Of a DNA stretch of 64,000 nucleotides, positions 52,610 to 61,038 are shown piece after piece. This stretch comes from Thermoanaerobaculia bacterium (GTDB lineage Bacteria > Acidobacteriota > Thermoanaerobaculia > Multivoradales > Multivoraceae). Below the pieces are notes generated by a model. That model was not told the DNA's origin. It saw nothing but the letters and a program-made list of their open reading frames with translations, and did no database searches. Within the stretch, counting starts at the first letter, position 1; every line of letters begins with the position of its first letter. The position numbers and the translations under genes were made by a program. The stretch lies in the NCBI GenBank assembly GCA_022822365.1, contig JAJEBV010000046.1:1-64000 (forward strand), read 5' to 3'.

Positions 52610-53257
52610 TCAGGCGCTCGGTCCCCTGGACACGTTCGGGTCGCCTGCGACGTAGAAGCGCCAGAGCCGGTTCGGCGCTCTCGAGACGCCGATGCGGCCG
52701 CTGCGACCGGGTTGGGCCGGAGGCGGCCTGCCGTCGTTGACGATGAAGATGGGCAGGCGCTGCCGGGGGTGCGCGGACGCGCTCACCAGATCGGCCGCGT
52801 CGTCACGGCGGTCGAGGCCGAAGGCCTGGCACAGGCGGGCGGGGCCGGAGCAGAGGTCGACGGAGCGGAACGGCTCGGTGGAACGCCGCCGGCTGGCCGC
52901 GTTGCGGGCGCGGCGCATGATGCCGGCGCCGGCGAGGGGGGCGGCGGCGCGCAGCAGGACGGCGGAGCAGACGCCGTCCTCGCCGCAGACGACGTTGGCG
53001 CAGTGGTGCATCCCGTAGGTGAAGTAGACGTAGAGATGTCCGGGCGGCCCGAACATCGTCCGGGTGCGCTTCGTCATCCCGCGGTGGCCGTGGCTGGATG
53101 GGTCGTTCGCGCCCTCGTAGGCCTCGACTTCGACGATGCGGGCGGCGCGGTTGCCGCGGACGAGGATCTTGTTGAGGAGCCGCGGCGCCACCTCGAGCGC
53201 CGTGGGCCTGTAGAACGAGCGGAGTAGCGGCGAGAAGCGGGACGAGCCGGTGCTCAG
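52610..53257 (-). CDS. Alkyladenine (3-methyladenine) DNA glycosylase, AAG/Mpg type
   Basis: Catalytic features are RIVEVEAYEGANDPSSHGHR and GHLYVYFTYGMHHCANVVCG, plus the DNA-wedge Tyr region. It excises alkylated purines in base-excision repair. The obvious GTG at 53191 cuts off the conserved N-terminal segment FYRPTALEVAPRLLNKIL. The only start-like codon upstream in frame is CTG 53257, which overlaps the thioesterase stop as CTGA, like the ATGA/GTGA/TTGA overlaps elsewhere. I therefore propose 53257 (215 aa). The stop faces the dehydrogenase gene 3 bp away. Confidence 0.8.
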   Translation of the reverse strand: MSTGSSRFSPLLRSFYRPTALEVAPRLLNKILVRGNRAARIVEVEAYEGANDPSSHGHRGMTKRTRTMFGPPGHLYVYFTYGMHHCANVVCGEDGVCSAVLLRAAAPLAGAGIMRRARNAASRRRSTEPFRSVDLCSGPARLCQAFGLDRRDDAADLVSASAHPRQRLPIFIVNDGRPPPAQPGRSGRIGVSRAPNRLWRFYVAGDPNVSRGPSA

Positions 53258-53670
53258 ACGGCCACCTCGTCCAGGTCCGTCTCCGGCCCCATGTAGGCGC
53301 GGATCTCGGCCGGAGTCTCCATCTTCGTGTACTCCGGGTCGTGCACGCTGACGTAGAGCACCTCCGCCGTGAACACGAGCCGCCCTTCGTGCGTGCCGCG
53401 GTAGCCGAGGGTCCAGGAAGTCCGGCCCCAGTGCCTGATGGCCAGATCGACGTCCAGCAGGTCGCCGTCGGTGACCGAACCGAGGAAGTCGATCGTGGTG
53501 CGGCGCAGCATCATTTCCCAGCCGAGTTTCTGGCGGACCTCCCGGATGCCGAGCAGCCAGTTCTCGAGCGCGTCGTCCATGTACGCCATGTAGTGGGCGT
53601 TGAAGACGACGCCCTGCTTGTCGACCTCGCCGTAGCGGACGCGGATCGTGTGCCGGTAGGGCGTTGCCAC
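53254..53670 (-). CDS. Hotdog-fold acyl-CoA thioesterase (YbgC/4HBT-like)
   Basis: The 138-residue protein starts at GTG 53670, 11 bp after the prolyl oligopeptidase stop. The active-site helix is VDKQGVVFNAHYMAYMDDAL (about 15-34), with the Asp and Tyr positions of the 4-hydroxybenzoyl-CoA/YbgC thioesterase group. VDLAIRHWGRTSWTLGYRG forms the hotdog strands. It hydrolyses a short or aromatic acyl-CoA; the substrate cannot be told. The stop overlaps the glycosylase start. Confidence 0.83.
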   Translation of the reverse strand: MATPYRHTIRVRYGEVDKQGVVFNAHYMAYMDDALENWLLGIREVRQKLGWEMMLRRTTIDFLGSVTDGDLLDVDLAIRHWGRTSWTLGYRGTHEGRLVFTAEVLYVSVHDPEYTKMETPAEIRAYMGPETDLDEVAV

Positions 53671-53681
53671 GGGAACGGCGG

Positions 53682-55856
53682 CTACAGGCCCGGTTCGAGG
53701 CCGACCGCCCAGGCGGCGAAGGCCCACTGGTCGGCGACGTCCTCGATCTGCATCCAGGTCGGCTTGCCGGCGCCGTGGCCGGCCCGGGTTTCGACCCGGA
53801 TGAGGACCGGGTTGTCGCAGCCCTGCGCCCGCTGCATCTCGGCCGCGTACTTGAAGCTGTGCCAGGGCACGACCCGGTCGTCGTGGTCGGCGGTCGTGAC
53901 CAGGGTCGGCGGATAGCAGGCGCCCTCCTGCACGTTGTGGAGCGGCGAGTACGCGTACTGGGCGCGGAACTCGTCCTCGTTCTCGGACAGGCCGTAGTCC
54001 GTCGACCAGTTGCGGGCGTTCGCGCTCGGCAGGTGGTAGCGCAGCATGTCGAGGACGCCGACCGCAGGCAGCGCCGCGGCGAACAGGTCGGGCCGCTGGT
54101 TCAGGGTGGCGCCGACGAGCAGGCCGCCATTGCTGCCGCCCTGGATCGCTATCCGTCCGGCGCTCGTGTAGCCCTCGGCGATCAGCCACTCGGCTGCGGC
54201 GATGAAGTCGTCGAAGACGTTCTGCTTCTTTTCCTTCGTGCCGGCGAGGTGCCAGTCGCGGCCGTACTCGCCGCCGCCGCGCAGGTTCGGGATCGCCAGC
54301 ATGCCGCCCATCTCGAGCCAGGCCAGGCGGGACGAGGAGAAGCCCGGCGTCAACGAGATGTTGAAGCCGCCGTAGCCGTAGAGCAGCGTGGGGTTGTCGC
54401 CGTTCTTCTCGATCCCCTTGCGGTGGGTGATGAACATCGGGATGCGGGTGCCGTCGCGGCTCTCGTAGAAGACCTGCTCCGTCTCGTAGCCGTCGAGGTC
54501 GGCGTCGATCGCGGGGCTGCGGATCAGCGTGCTCTCGCCGGTGGCGACGTCGTAGCGGTGGATCTGTGACGGCGTGCCGAAGCTGGAGTAGGAGTAGAAG
54601 GTCTCCGTGTCCTCCCAGCGGCCGCCGAAACCGCCGGCGCTGCCGATGCCCGGCAGTTCGACTTCGCCGGCCGGGGTGGCCGGCTTCGCGCCGTTCGGTT
54701 CGGCGAGGCGGACGACGGTGCGCGCGTCGTGCAGGTAGTTGAGGACCAGCTTGCCGCCGACGGCGGACGCGTAGGAGAGCGTGTCTTCGGCTTCCGGGAC
54801 CACCTCGTGCAGGGTCGGGTTTCCGGCTGGCGAACCGTCGTTCAGGTCCACGGCGACGATCCGGTTGCGCGGCGCGTCCTTGTTCGTTTCGAACAGGAAC
54901 ACGGGGCCGAGGTTCACGATGTAGCCGTAGAGCGCGTCCCACTGGTCGAGCAGGGGGCGGATCGCCGAGTCCGGCTCGCCGATCTTCCGGTAGTGGACCG
55001 CGTTCTCGAGGTAGCCCTCCTGGAGGTTGACCAGCAGGTACTCGCCGTCTTCCGAGACGGACGCGTACGGGTTGCGGCGGGGATGCTCGGGCTGGCTGAA
55101 CACGAGCCGGTCCTCGCTCTGGTCCGTGCCCAGGGCATGGAAGTAGACGGACACCGCCTTGGAGCCGTCACCCCGGGTCGGGTCGTCTTCTCGCGGGGGA
55201 TAGCGGCTGTAGAAGAAGCCCGAGTTGTCCGGCATCCAGGAGATCGACGTGAACTTGGTGAAATCGATCAGGTCGCCCGTGTCTTCGCCGATCTCGACAT
55301 CGTGGACCTTCCACTTCCGCCAGTCCGAGCCGCCGTCAGACTGCGCGTAGGCGACGTAGCGGCCGTCCCTACTGGGCGTCATCCCGGCGAGCGCCACCGT
55401 TCCGTCGTCGCTCCAACCGTTCGGATCGAGCAGGACGCGCCCGGGCGGCTCGTCGCCCTCCTGGTCCATCGACTCGGCGACGTAGACCACACTCTGGTCC
55501 TGTAGCCCGTCGTTGTGGCTGTAGAAGTAGCGCTCGCCCCGCTTGCCCGGCGTGCTCCAGCGCTCGTAGTCCCAGATCGCCAGCAGCCGCTTCTCGATCG
55601 CTTCGCGGCCCGGAAGCGCGGCCAGGAAGGGTTCGGCGACGGCGTTCTGTGCGGCCACCCAGGCGGCCGTCTCCTCGCCGTCGAGGTCCTCGAGCCAGCG
55701 GTACGGATCCGCGACCTGGACCCCGAAGTAGTCGTCGACCTGGTCGACCGTCCGGGTATCCGGATACTCGACCGGGCCAGGGTCGAAGGTGTCGGTGGAG
55801 CAGGCCAAGAGGGGAAGGACAAGAGCCGGCGCGAACCGGCGAAGAGTGGGTTTCAT
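53682..55856 (-). CDS. Prolyl oligopeptidase (S9A), lipoprotein
   Basis: The 724-residue protein starts at ATG 55856, since this places a lipoprotein signal (FAPALVLPLLACSTD, Cys19) at the N-terminus; the frame upstream is shadow. The beta-propeller (about 75-430) is followed by the alpha/beta hydrolase catalytic domain with Ser575 (QGGSNGGLLVG), Asp near 659 (ADHDDRVVPWHS) and His694 (GHGAGKP). It cleaves peptides after proline, probably on the periplasmic side. Together with the M2 lipoprotein it suggests scavenging of peptides. Confidence 0.93.
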   Translation of the reverse strand: MKPTLRRFAPALVLPLLACSTDTFDPGPVEYPDTRTVDQVDDYFGVQVADPYRWLEDLDGEETAAWVAAQNAVAEPFLAALPGREAIEKRLLAIWDYERWSTPGKRGERYFYSHNDGLQDQSVVYVAESMDQEGDEPPGRVLLDPNGWSDDGTVALAGMTPSRDGRYVAYAQSDGGSDWRKWKVHDVEIGEDTGDLIDFTKFTSISWMPDNSGFFYSRYPPREDDPTRGDGSKAVSVYFHALGTDQSEDRLVFSQPEHPRRNPYASVSEDGEYLLVNLQEGYLENAVHYRKIGEPDSAIRPLLDQWDALYGYIVNLGPVFLFETNKDAPRNRIVAVDLNDGSPAGNPTLHEVVPEAEDTLSYASAVGGKLVLNYLHDARTVVRLAEPNGAKPATPAGEVELPGIGSAGGFGGRWEDTETFYSYSSFGTPSQIHRYDVATGESTLIRSPAIDADLDGYETEQVFYESRDGTRIPMFITHRKGIEKNGDNPTLLYGYGGFNISLTPGFSSSRLAWLEMGGMLAIPNLRGGGEYGRDWHLAGTKEKKQNVFDDFIAAAEWLIAEGYTSAGRIAIQGGSNGGLLVGATLNQRPDLFAAALPAVGVLDMLRYHLPSANARNWSTDYGLSENEDEFRAQYAYSPLHNVQEGACYPPTLVTTADHDDRVVPWHSFKYAAEMQRAQGCDNPVLIRVETRAGHGAGKPTWMQIEDVADQWAFAAWAVGLEPGL

Positions 55857-56216
55857 GATGGGCCGGATTATAGGGGGAGCACCGTCCGGTGCGCCGGCTC
55901 CCGTTCGGCCGTCAGAGCGCGAAACCGACGATGTACAAGGCGGTGCCGCTGGCGGAGGCATGTGCGAATCTGTATAGGGTTGGTACATGGCTAGCTTGAA
56001 GCCAGGCGTGGATAACGGCGGCAGTGCCAAGGCCGAGCGAGGCGAGCTACCTGGGAAACGCAGTGCCGCCAAGCCCTCTCTACTGGCAGCGGTCTCGCAG
56101 CCCTTGAAGCTGGAAGAGGCGAGGCATATGCGGGGGTCGGGCTGGATAGGTGACCTCGCCGAGCTGAGGTCCTGTCGTCTGGGTGGCCATCGCCGAATCG
56201 CGAGCGCCGAGTTGAG
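55857..56216. other. 360-bp divergent intergenic region
   Basis: This separates the divergent prolyl oligopeptidase and ImmA/IrrE genes. An open frame of 80 codons starts at ATG 55987 and runs to 56229, overlapping the GTG of the next gene; its product (MASLKPGVDNGGSAKAERGE and on) matches nothing I know. TATAGG at 55973-55978 could be a -10 box for the toxin-antitoxin unit. No RNA gene is recognised. Confidence 0.4.
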
Positions 56217-57371
56217 GTGTCGCCCGTGATCCGCGTCCCTGTACAGCCTGGTCTCCTGCGGTGGGCCCGCGAGCGGGCCGGTCGATCGAAGGAGGAACTT
56301 GCGGGGCGCTTCTCCAAGATCGAGGCCTGGGAGCGCGGCGAAGTGCAGCCCACGTTCCGGCAGTTGGAGGGCTTCGCGAAGGCGACACATACGCCGATTG
56401 GCTACCTGTTTCTAGGAGAGCCGCCCGTCGAGTCCCTACCGATTCCTGACTTTCGGACCGGAGCGAAGGCTCAACTGGACCGGCCTAGCCCCAACCTGCT
56501 GGATATGGTCCACCTCTGTCAGCAGCGCCAGAACTGGTACCGGGACCATGCCCGGATGGCCCATGAGCCGATACACGAGTTCGTGGAGTCCGCTCGAGTC
56601 GGGGATGATGTCGAGAGGACGGCGTCTGGCATTCGTGGAGCGCTCGGCCTTGATCTGGAGCAACGGAAGCGCCTTGGCACCTGGACGGACGCGCTGCGGC
56701 AGTTCATCGAGCAAGCGGATGCTTTGGGCGTTCTAGTGATGGTGAGTGGTGTCGTCGGCAGCAACAACCGCCGATCTCTTGATCCCGAGGAGTTTCGTGG
56801 CTTCGCGCTTGCTGACCCGCTCGCGCCGCTTGTCTTCGTCAATGGGGTGGACACCAAGGCTGCCCAGATGTTCACGTTGGCGCATGAGATCGCCCATATC
56901 TGGTTGGGCCAGTCCGCCGTAACGGACGCGGGGATCCGCGCGGTGCCCGACGAAGAGACCGAGCGGTGGTGCAACCGAGTGGCGGCGGAGCTTCTAGTGC
57001 CTCTCGAGGTCCTCCGCAGGGAACTTGATGTCCGTGCAGGTCTTGAAGGCGAAGTGAGCCGCCTCGCCCGGCGCTTCAAAGTCAGCACGCTGGTTGTCTT
57101 GAGGCGCATCCACGACGCCGGAGGGCTCTCCCGTGAAGAACTCTGGACCGCCTACGACGAGGAGCTCGCTCGTCTGCGCGGTCTGTCGAGGGGGAGTGGC
57201 GGGAACTTCTACTTGACCCTGGGAGCGCGAGTCAGCAAGCGCTTTGCCCGGGCTCTCGTGGAGAGCACGCTTGAGGGTCGGACGGGGTTCACCGAGGCGT
57301 TCGGGATGCTCGGTGTGAAGAAGATGGAGACCTTCAACGAGCTCGGCCGCAAGCTGGGGGTCGGCTATTGA
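56217..57371 (+). CDS. Xre-like regulator with ImmA/IrrE metallopeptidase domain (antitoxin)
   Basis: The 384-residue protein (GTG 56217; GTG 56226 is an alternative) has an N-terminal helix-turn-helix resembling a Xre domain (LLRWARERAGRSKEELAGRF, about 13-32, then IEAWERGEVQPTFRQLEGFA). After about residue 95 comes an ImmA/IrrE zinc-peptidase domain with H223-E-I-A-H227 and the downstream WCNRVAAELLVP block. Proteins of this build act as antitoxins or protease-regulators for adjacent PIN-like DUF4411 toxins. The stop overlaps the next ATG by one base. Codon use is visibly less GC-biased than in its neighbours, hinting at transfer. Confidence 0.85.
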   Translation: MSPVIRVPVQPGLLRWARERAGRSKEELAGRFSKIEAWERGEVQPTFRQLEGFAKATHTPIGYLFLGEPPVESLPIPDFRTGAKAQLDRPSPNLLDMVHLCQQRQNWYRDHARMAHEPIHEFVESARVGDDVERTASGIRGALGLDLEQRKRLGTWTDALRQFIEQADALGVLVMVSGVVGSNNRRSLDPEEFRGFALADPLAPLVFVNGVDTKAAQMFTLAHEIAHIWLGQSAVTDAGIRAVPDEETERWCNRVAAELLVPLEVLRRELDVRAGLEGEVSRLARRFKVSTLVVLRRIHDAGGLSREELWTAYDEELARLRGLSRGSGGNFYLTLGARVSKRFARALVESTLEGRTGFTEAFGMLGVKKMETFNELGRKLGVGY

Positions 57372-57865
57372 TGGGCTATCTCGTGGACGCGAACGTCATG
57401 ATCGCGGCACAGAACCTCCACTATGGCTTCGACTTCTGTCCGGGCTTCTGGGACTGGCTTCTGGTCGCGCACGATGCTGGGAAGGTCTTCAGTGTCGAGA
57501 AGGTTGGGGACGAGGTGCTGGGACTCGGCGATGAACTTTCGGAATGGGCTTCGGAACGCGGTGAGGAGTTCTTCCTTCGACCGGACGCGTCCGTGTTTCC
57601 GGCGATGGCGGACGTCAGCGCATGGGCGAACGGCCAGGGCTACGAGCCGGCGGCAGTCAGCACGTTTCTGCAGAAGGCCGACTACTACCTGGTGGCTCAG
57701 GCTCGGGCAGGTGGTCACGCTGTGGTGACGCACGAAGTGCCTTCGGGCTCGACCCGCAAGATCAAGATCCCCGACGTCTGCATCGGTCTCGGAATCAAGT
57801 GCATGACGCCGTTTCAGATGCTCCGCCTGGAAGGCGCGCGGTTCGTCCTCGAATCGGCTTGCTGA
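57371..57865 (+). CDS. DUF4411 PIN-like toxin
   Basis: The 164-residue protein begins MGYLVDANVMIAAQNLHYGF; LVDANV with Asp6 is the first acidic position of a PIN RNase fold. FCPGFWDWLL, LQKADYYLVAQARA and GGHAVVTHE supply further acidic and conserved sites of DUF4411. It is expected to be an RNase toxin held in check by the ImmA/IrrE-Xre partner just upstream. ATG 57371 is chosen over TTG 57368 for the standard TGATG coupling. Confidence 0.82.
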   Translation: MGYLVDANVMIAAQNLHYGFDFCPGFWDWLLVAHDAGKVFSVEKVGDEVLGLGDELSEWASERGEEFFLRPDASVFPAMADVSAWANGQGYEPAAVSTFLQKADYYLVAQARAGGHAVVTHEVPSGSTRKIKIPDVCIGLGIKCMTPFQMLRLEGARFVLESAC

Positions 57866-57886
57866 AGTGGCACCACCGAGGGCGGC

Positions 57887-58567
57887 CTACAACCCGAGCC
57901 TTTCCCGGCACCACTCGCTGACCGCCTCGGCCGCCTCTAGGTCGACATCCTCCTGCCGACGTCCCGATCGTTTCAGCACGTGCAGGCTGTGGTCGCCGCC
58001 GTCGATGCAGTGCAGGGTGGCGCGCGGCCCGAGTCGCTCGCAGACGCCGGCGAGCAGTTCCGGGTCGGCGAGGCGGTCGCGGGTGCCGTTCAGGAAGAGC
58101 ATCGGCTTCTCTACCTGGTTCAGGTGGTCGGCACGCGACGTTGCGGGCTTTCCCGGCGGGTGCAGTGGGAAGGCGTGGAAGACGAAGCCGGCGACATCGA
58201 GTGCTTCGGCAGCATCGGCGTTGGAGGCCATGCGGCCTCCCATCGAGCGTCCGCCGGAAAGGAGCGGCAGCGCGGGCCGCATGGCCCTGGCGTGCGCCAC
58301 CGCCGCCCGGACGGATCGCTGCAGGACGAGCGGCGGGTCCGGACGCCGGCGGCCTGCTTCCGTGTAGGGAAACTGGAATCGGAGCGTGGCGATTCGAAAC
58401 CCGGCGACGCCGCGGGCGAAGGTCTCGATTGTCGCGTGACGCATACCCGCGCCGGCGCCGTGGGCGAAGACGAGGAGGCAGCGCGCGCCGTCGGGTTCGA
58501 GCAGGATCGCGCTGACCCGGCGGTCGCCGGAAACGAGGAAGCCGGTCTCGGTCGTTTCGACCCTCAC
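57887..58567 (-). CDS. KANL3/Tex30-family alpha/beta hydrolase
   Basis: The 226-residue protein starts at GTG 58567, overlapping the lhgO stop (GTGA). The early block LVFAHGAGAGMRHATIETFA (about 32-51), nucleophile elbow SGGRSMGGRMAS (Ser near 109), LFLNGTRDRLADP (acid) and GGDHSLHV (His) define the KANL3/Tex30-like group. Its physiological substrate is unknown in bacteria. It is the last gene of the ADH-ADH-pheA-lhgO run. Confidence 0.8.
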   Translation of the reverse strand: MRVETTETGFLVSGDRRVSAILLEPDGARCLLVFAHGAGAGMRHATIETFARGVAGFRIATLRFQFPYTEAGRRRPDPPLVLQRSVRAAVAHARAMRPALPLLSGGRSMGGRMASNADAAEALDVAGFVFHAFPLHPPGKPATSRADHLNQVEKPMLFLNGTRDRLADPELLAGVCERLGPRATLHCIDGGDHSLHVLKRSGRRQEDVDLEAAEAVSEWCRERLGL

Positions 58568-59772
58568 AGCCCGAACGTCTCCGCCGCGCGGTCGGCCAGG
58601 GTGTCGCCGATCGCCAGGGACGCCGTTGCGCCGGGCGACGGCGCGTTCAGGACGTGGAGCATCCGGGGACTCGTTTCGATAGCGAAGTCGTCGACCAGGT
58701 TGCCCTTGCGGTCGAGGGCCTGAGCGCGGATGCCGGAGCCGCCGGGCATCAGGTCGGCGTCGCGGAGACCGGGGACGAAGCGGCGCAGGTCGCGGGCGAA
58801 GCGGGCGCGGCTGCCGGACCGCGCCATCTCGCTGATGCCGACCTTCCAGAAGCGGAGGGCCATCTTCCAGAAGCCGGGGTAGCTCAGGCTGCTCCAGGTG
58901 TCGCGGGCGTCGAAGCTGCCGCGGTCGTAGCCCTCGCGCTTGAGCGCCAGGACGGCGTTCGGCCCCGCCTCGACCGAGCCGTCGACGCGCCGGGTCAGGT
59001 GGACGCCGAGAAAGGGGAAGCGCGGATCGGGCACGGGATAGATCAGTCCCCGCAGCAGGGCCCGGCGCTCGGGCGCGATGTCGAAGTACTCGCCGCGAAA
59101 GGGGACGATCCGCACGTCCGGATCGAGGCCCGCCATCCGCGCCACGCGGTCCGACTGGAGGCCGGCGCAGTTGATCGCGTGCCGGGCCTCGAACTCGCCG
59201 GCGGTGGTTTCCACGACGATTCCGTCGGAGCGTGGCGCGAGACCGGTGACGCGCGTGCGCAGGTGCAGCGAGACATCGGCCGCCTCGAGTTCTTCGGCGT
59301 AGGCGCGTGCCACGGCCCTGAAGTCGACGATGCCGGTTTCCGGAACCCAGAGAGCGTCGACTCCGACCGCGTGGGGCTCGAACTCCGGGATGCGCTCGGA
59401 CGGCAGGCGCTCCAGGCCGGCGAGGCCGTTCGCCCGGCCGCGACGCTCCAGTTCGTCGAGACGGGGGATCTCCTCCGGGTCGGTCGCGATGACGAGCTTG
59501 CCGCAGATCTCGTAGGGAATCCCGTGCCGGTCGCAGTACTCGATCAGCCGTTTTCGGCCGCCGACGCAGTTGCGCGCCTTGAGCGAGCCGGGCTTGTAAT
59601 ACAGGCCGGAGTGGATGACGCCGCTGTTGTGGCCGGTCTGATGGACGGCGGGCCGGGGTTCCGCCTCGACCACCCGGATGTCGATCCGCCCGAAGCGGCG
59701 CGCGAGGCTTCGGGCCGTAGCGAGGCCGATGATGCCGGCTCCGATGCAGACGACGTCGGCGCGCTCGGGCAA
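58564..59772 (-). CDS. lhgO: L-2-hydroxyglutarate oxidase/dehydrogenase
   Basis: The 402-residue DAO-family flavoprotein begins ADVVCIGAGIIGLATARSLA (about 5-24), the FAD fold. QTGHNSGVIHSGLYYKPGSL (about 45-64) is diagnostic for LhgO. VPFRGEYFDIAP and the C-terminal SGIRAQALDRKGNLVDDF also fit. It oxidises L-2-hydroxyglutarate to 2-oxoglutarate, a metabolite-repair reaction, passing electrons to oxygen or quinone. It starts 8 bp after pheA. Confidence 0.92.
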   Translation of the reverse strand: MPERADVVCIGAGIIGLATARSLARRFGRIDIRVVEAEPRPAVHQTGHNSGVIHSGLYYKPGSLKARNCVGGRKRLIEYCDRHGIPYEICGKLVIATDPEEIPRLDELERRGRANGLAGLERLPSERIPEFEPHAVGVDALWVPETGIVDFRAVARAYAEELEAADVSLHLRTRVTGLAPRSDGIVVETTAGEFEARHAINCAGLQSDRVARMAGLDPDVRIVPFRGEYFDIAPERRALLRGLIYPVPDPRFPFLGVHLTRRVDGSVEAGPNAVLALKREGYDRGSFDARDTWSSLSYPGFWKMALRFWKVGISEMARSGSRARFARDLRRFVPGLRDADLMPGGSGIRAQALDRKGNLVDDFAIETSPRMLHVLNAPSPGATASLAIGDTLADRAAETFGL

Positions 59773-59780
59773 GTCGGGAC

Positions 59781-60992
59781 TCAGCCGCCGTCCGCGGCGG
59801 CGACAGCGGTTCCGTCGCCATCCTCGCGCGGACGCTCTTCGGACGTCGGCGGCAACGCGCTCGGGTAGGTGCCGAGGATGCGGAGTTCCTTCGTCTTCTC
59901 TTCGATCGCCTCAAGTGCCTCGGTGACCGGCGCCGAGGCGGCGTGGCCGTCGATGTCCAGGTAGAACTGATAGCGCCAGGGTGTGGCGGGGATCGGCCTG
60001 GACTCGATCTTGGTCAGGTTGACGCCCCGCCGCGAAAAGCTGCGCAGCACTTCGCCGAGGTCGCCCGGCTGGTGACCGGTCACCAGGAGCAGGGACGTCT
60101 TGCAGGGCTGGTCGGGCGGGCACGGCGCCGCCTCGCTGGCGACCTCGACGAAGCGGGTGAAGTTCCCGGCCTGATTCTGGATGCCGTGGGCGAGGATCTC
60201 CAGGCCGAAGACCCGTGCCGCCGGCTCGCTGGCGATGGCGCCGACCGTCCGGTCGTTCCCTTCCCGGACGCGAGCGGCCGCGCCGGCGGTGTCGAACTCG
60301 GGCTGCGGCCGCAGCCAGTCGTGGTTGTGGAAGAACTGGTCGCACTGGCGTAACGCCTGGGGGTGCGAGAGCACGAGCCGGAGATCGTCGATCTTCGTAC
60401 CGGGCAGCGCGAGCAGGCAATGCGCCACCTTGCTGATGACTTCCGCGGTGATCACCAGGCCCCCTTCGGCCAGCAGGTCGTAGGTCTCGTTGATGCTGCC
60501 CGCGGTACTGTTCTCGATGGGCAGCAGGGCGATGTCGTGGCGGCCGTCACGGACGCCCTCGGCGGCGCCCCGGAACAGTTCGTAGCCCTGGAGCACGACG
60601 CCTCCAGGCCGTCCGGCGTACTGCCGCTGGGCCGTCAGGTGGCTGAACGAGCCCTCGACGCCCTGGTAGGCGACTCGCAGCGGCGCCCGGTCGAGATCGC
60701 GTATGTAGCCCTGCTGCGCCGCGATCGACATCTCGATCAGCAGGCGGAAGATGCGTTCGGTCTGGTGGGGATCGAGGTCGAGTTCGGCGGCGATGGTCCG
60801 TACGCGGGTCAGCAGTTGCTCCTCGCGCAACTGGTCGCGGAACGGAAAGGCCGAGGCGATCTTGGCGCCCGCGACCTCCCGCGACAGTTCGACGCGGCGC
60901 CGGAACCCCTTCAGCAGCTCCTGGTCGACGTCCTCCAACTCCTGGCGAACCGCCTCGAGATCGGGCAAGACGTCATGCTCGGCAGCGGCCAT
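59781..60992 (-). CDS. pheA: Bifunctional chorismate mutase / prephenate dehydratase
   Basis: The 403-residue protein has an AroQ-type chorismate mutase helix bundle (about 10-100, with VDQELLKGFRRRVELSREVA). A prephenate dehydratase domain follows (about 107-285): VAYQGVEGSFSHLTAQ, LLPIENSTAGSINETYDLL and the substrate TRF motif in NQAGNFTRFVE. An ACT domain (about 296-370) contains SRRGVNLTKIESRPIP for phenylalanine feedback inhibition. It makes phenylpyruvate for Phe synthesis. A disordered acidic tail ends the protein. Confidence 0.94.
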   Translation of the reverse strand: MAAAEHDVLPDLEAVRQELEDVDQELLKGFRRRVELSREVAGAKIASAFPFRDQLREEQLLTRVRTIAAELDLDPHQTERIFRLLIEMSIAAQQGYIRDLDRAPLRVAYQGVEGSFSHLTAQRQYAGRPGGVVLQGYELFRGAAEGVRDGRHDIALLPIENSTAGSINETYDLLAEGGLVITAEVISKVAHCLLALPGTKIDDLRLVLSHPQALRQCDQFFHNHDWLRPQPEFDTAGAAARVREGNDRTVGAIASEPAARVFGLEILAHGIQNQAGNFTRFVEVASEAAPCPPDQPCKTSLLLVTGHQPGDLGEVLRSFSRRGVNLTKIESRPIPATPWRYQFYLDIDGHAASAPVTEALEAIEEKTKELRILGTYPSALPPTSEERPREDGDGTAVAAADGG

Positions 60993-61038
60993 GAGGAATC
61001 TCCGCGGCCTGGGATGGCCGCGGGGCGCAGTATACGGC

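Noticed and set aside
55987..56229. 80-codon open frame before the ImmA/IrrE gene
   Set aside because: There is no recognisable family and no clear ribosome-binding site, and it overlaps the next start. It is mentioned only in the intergenic entry.
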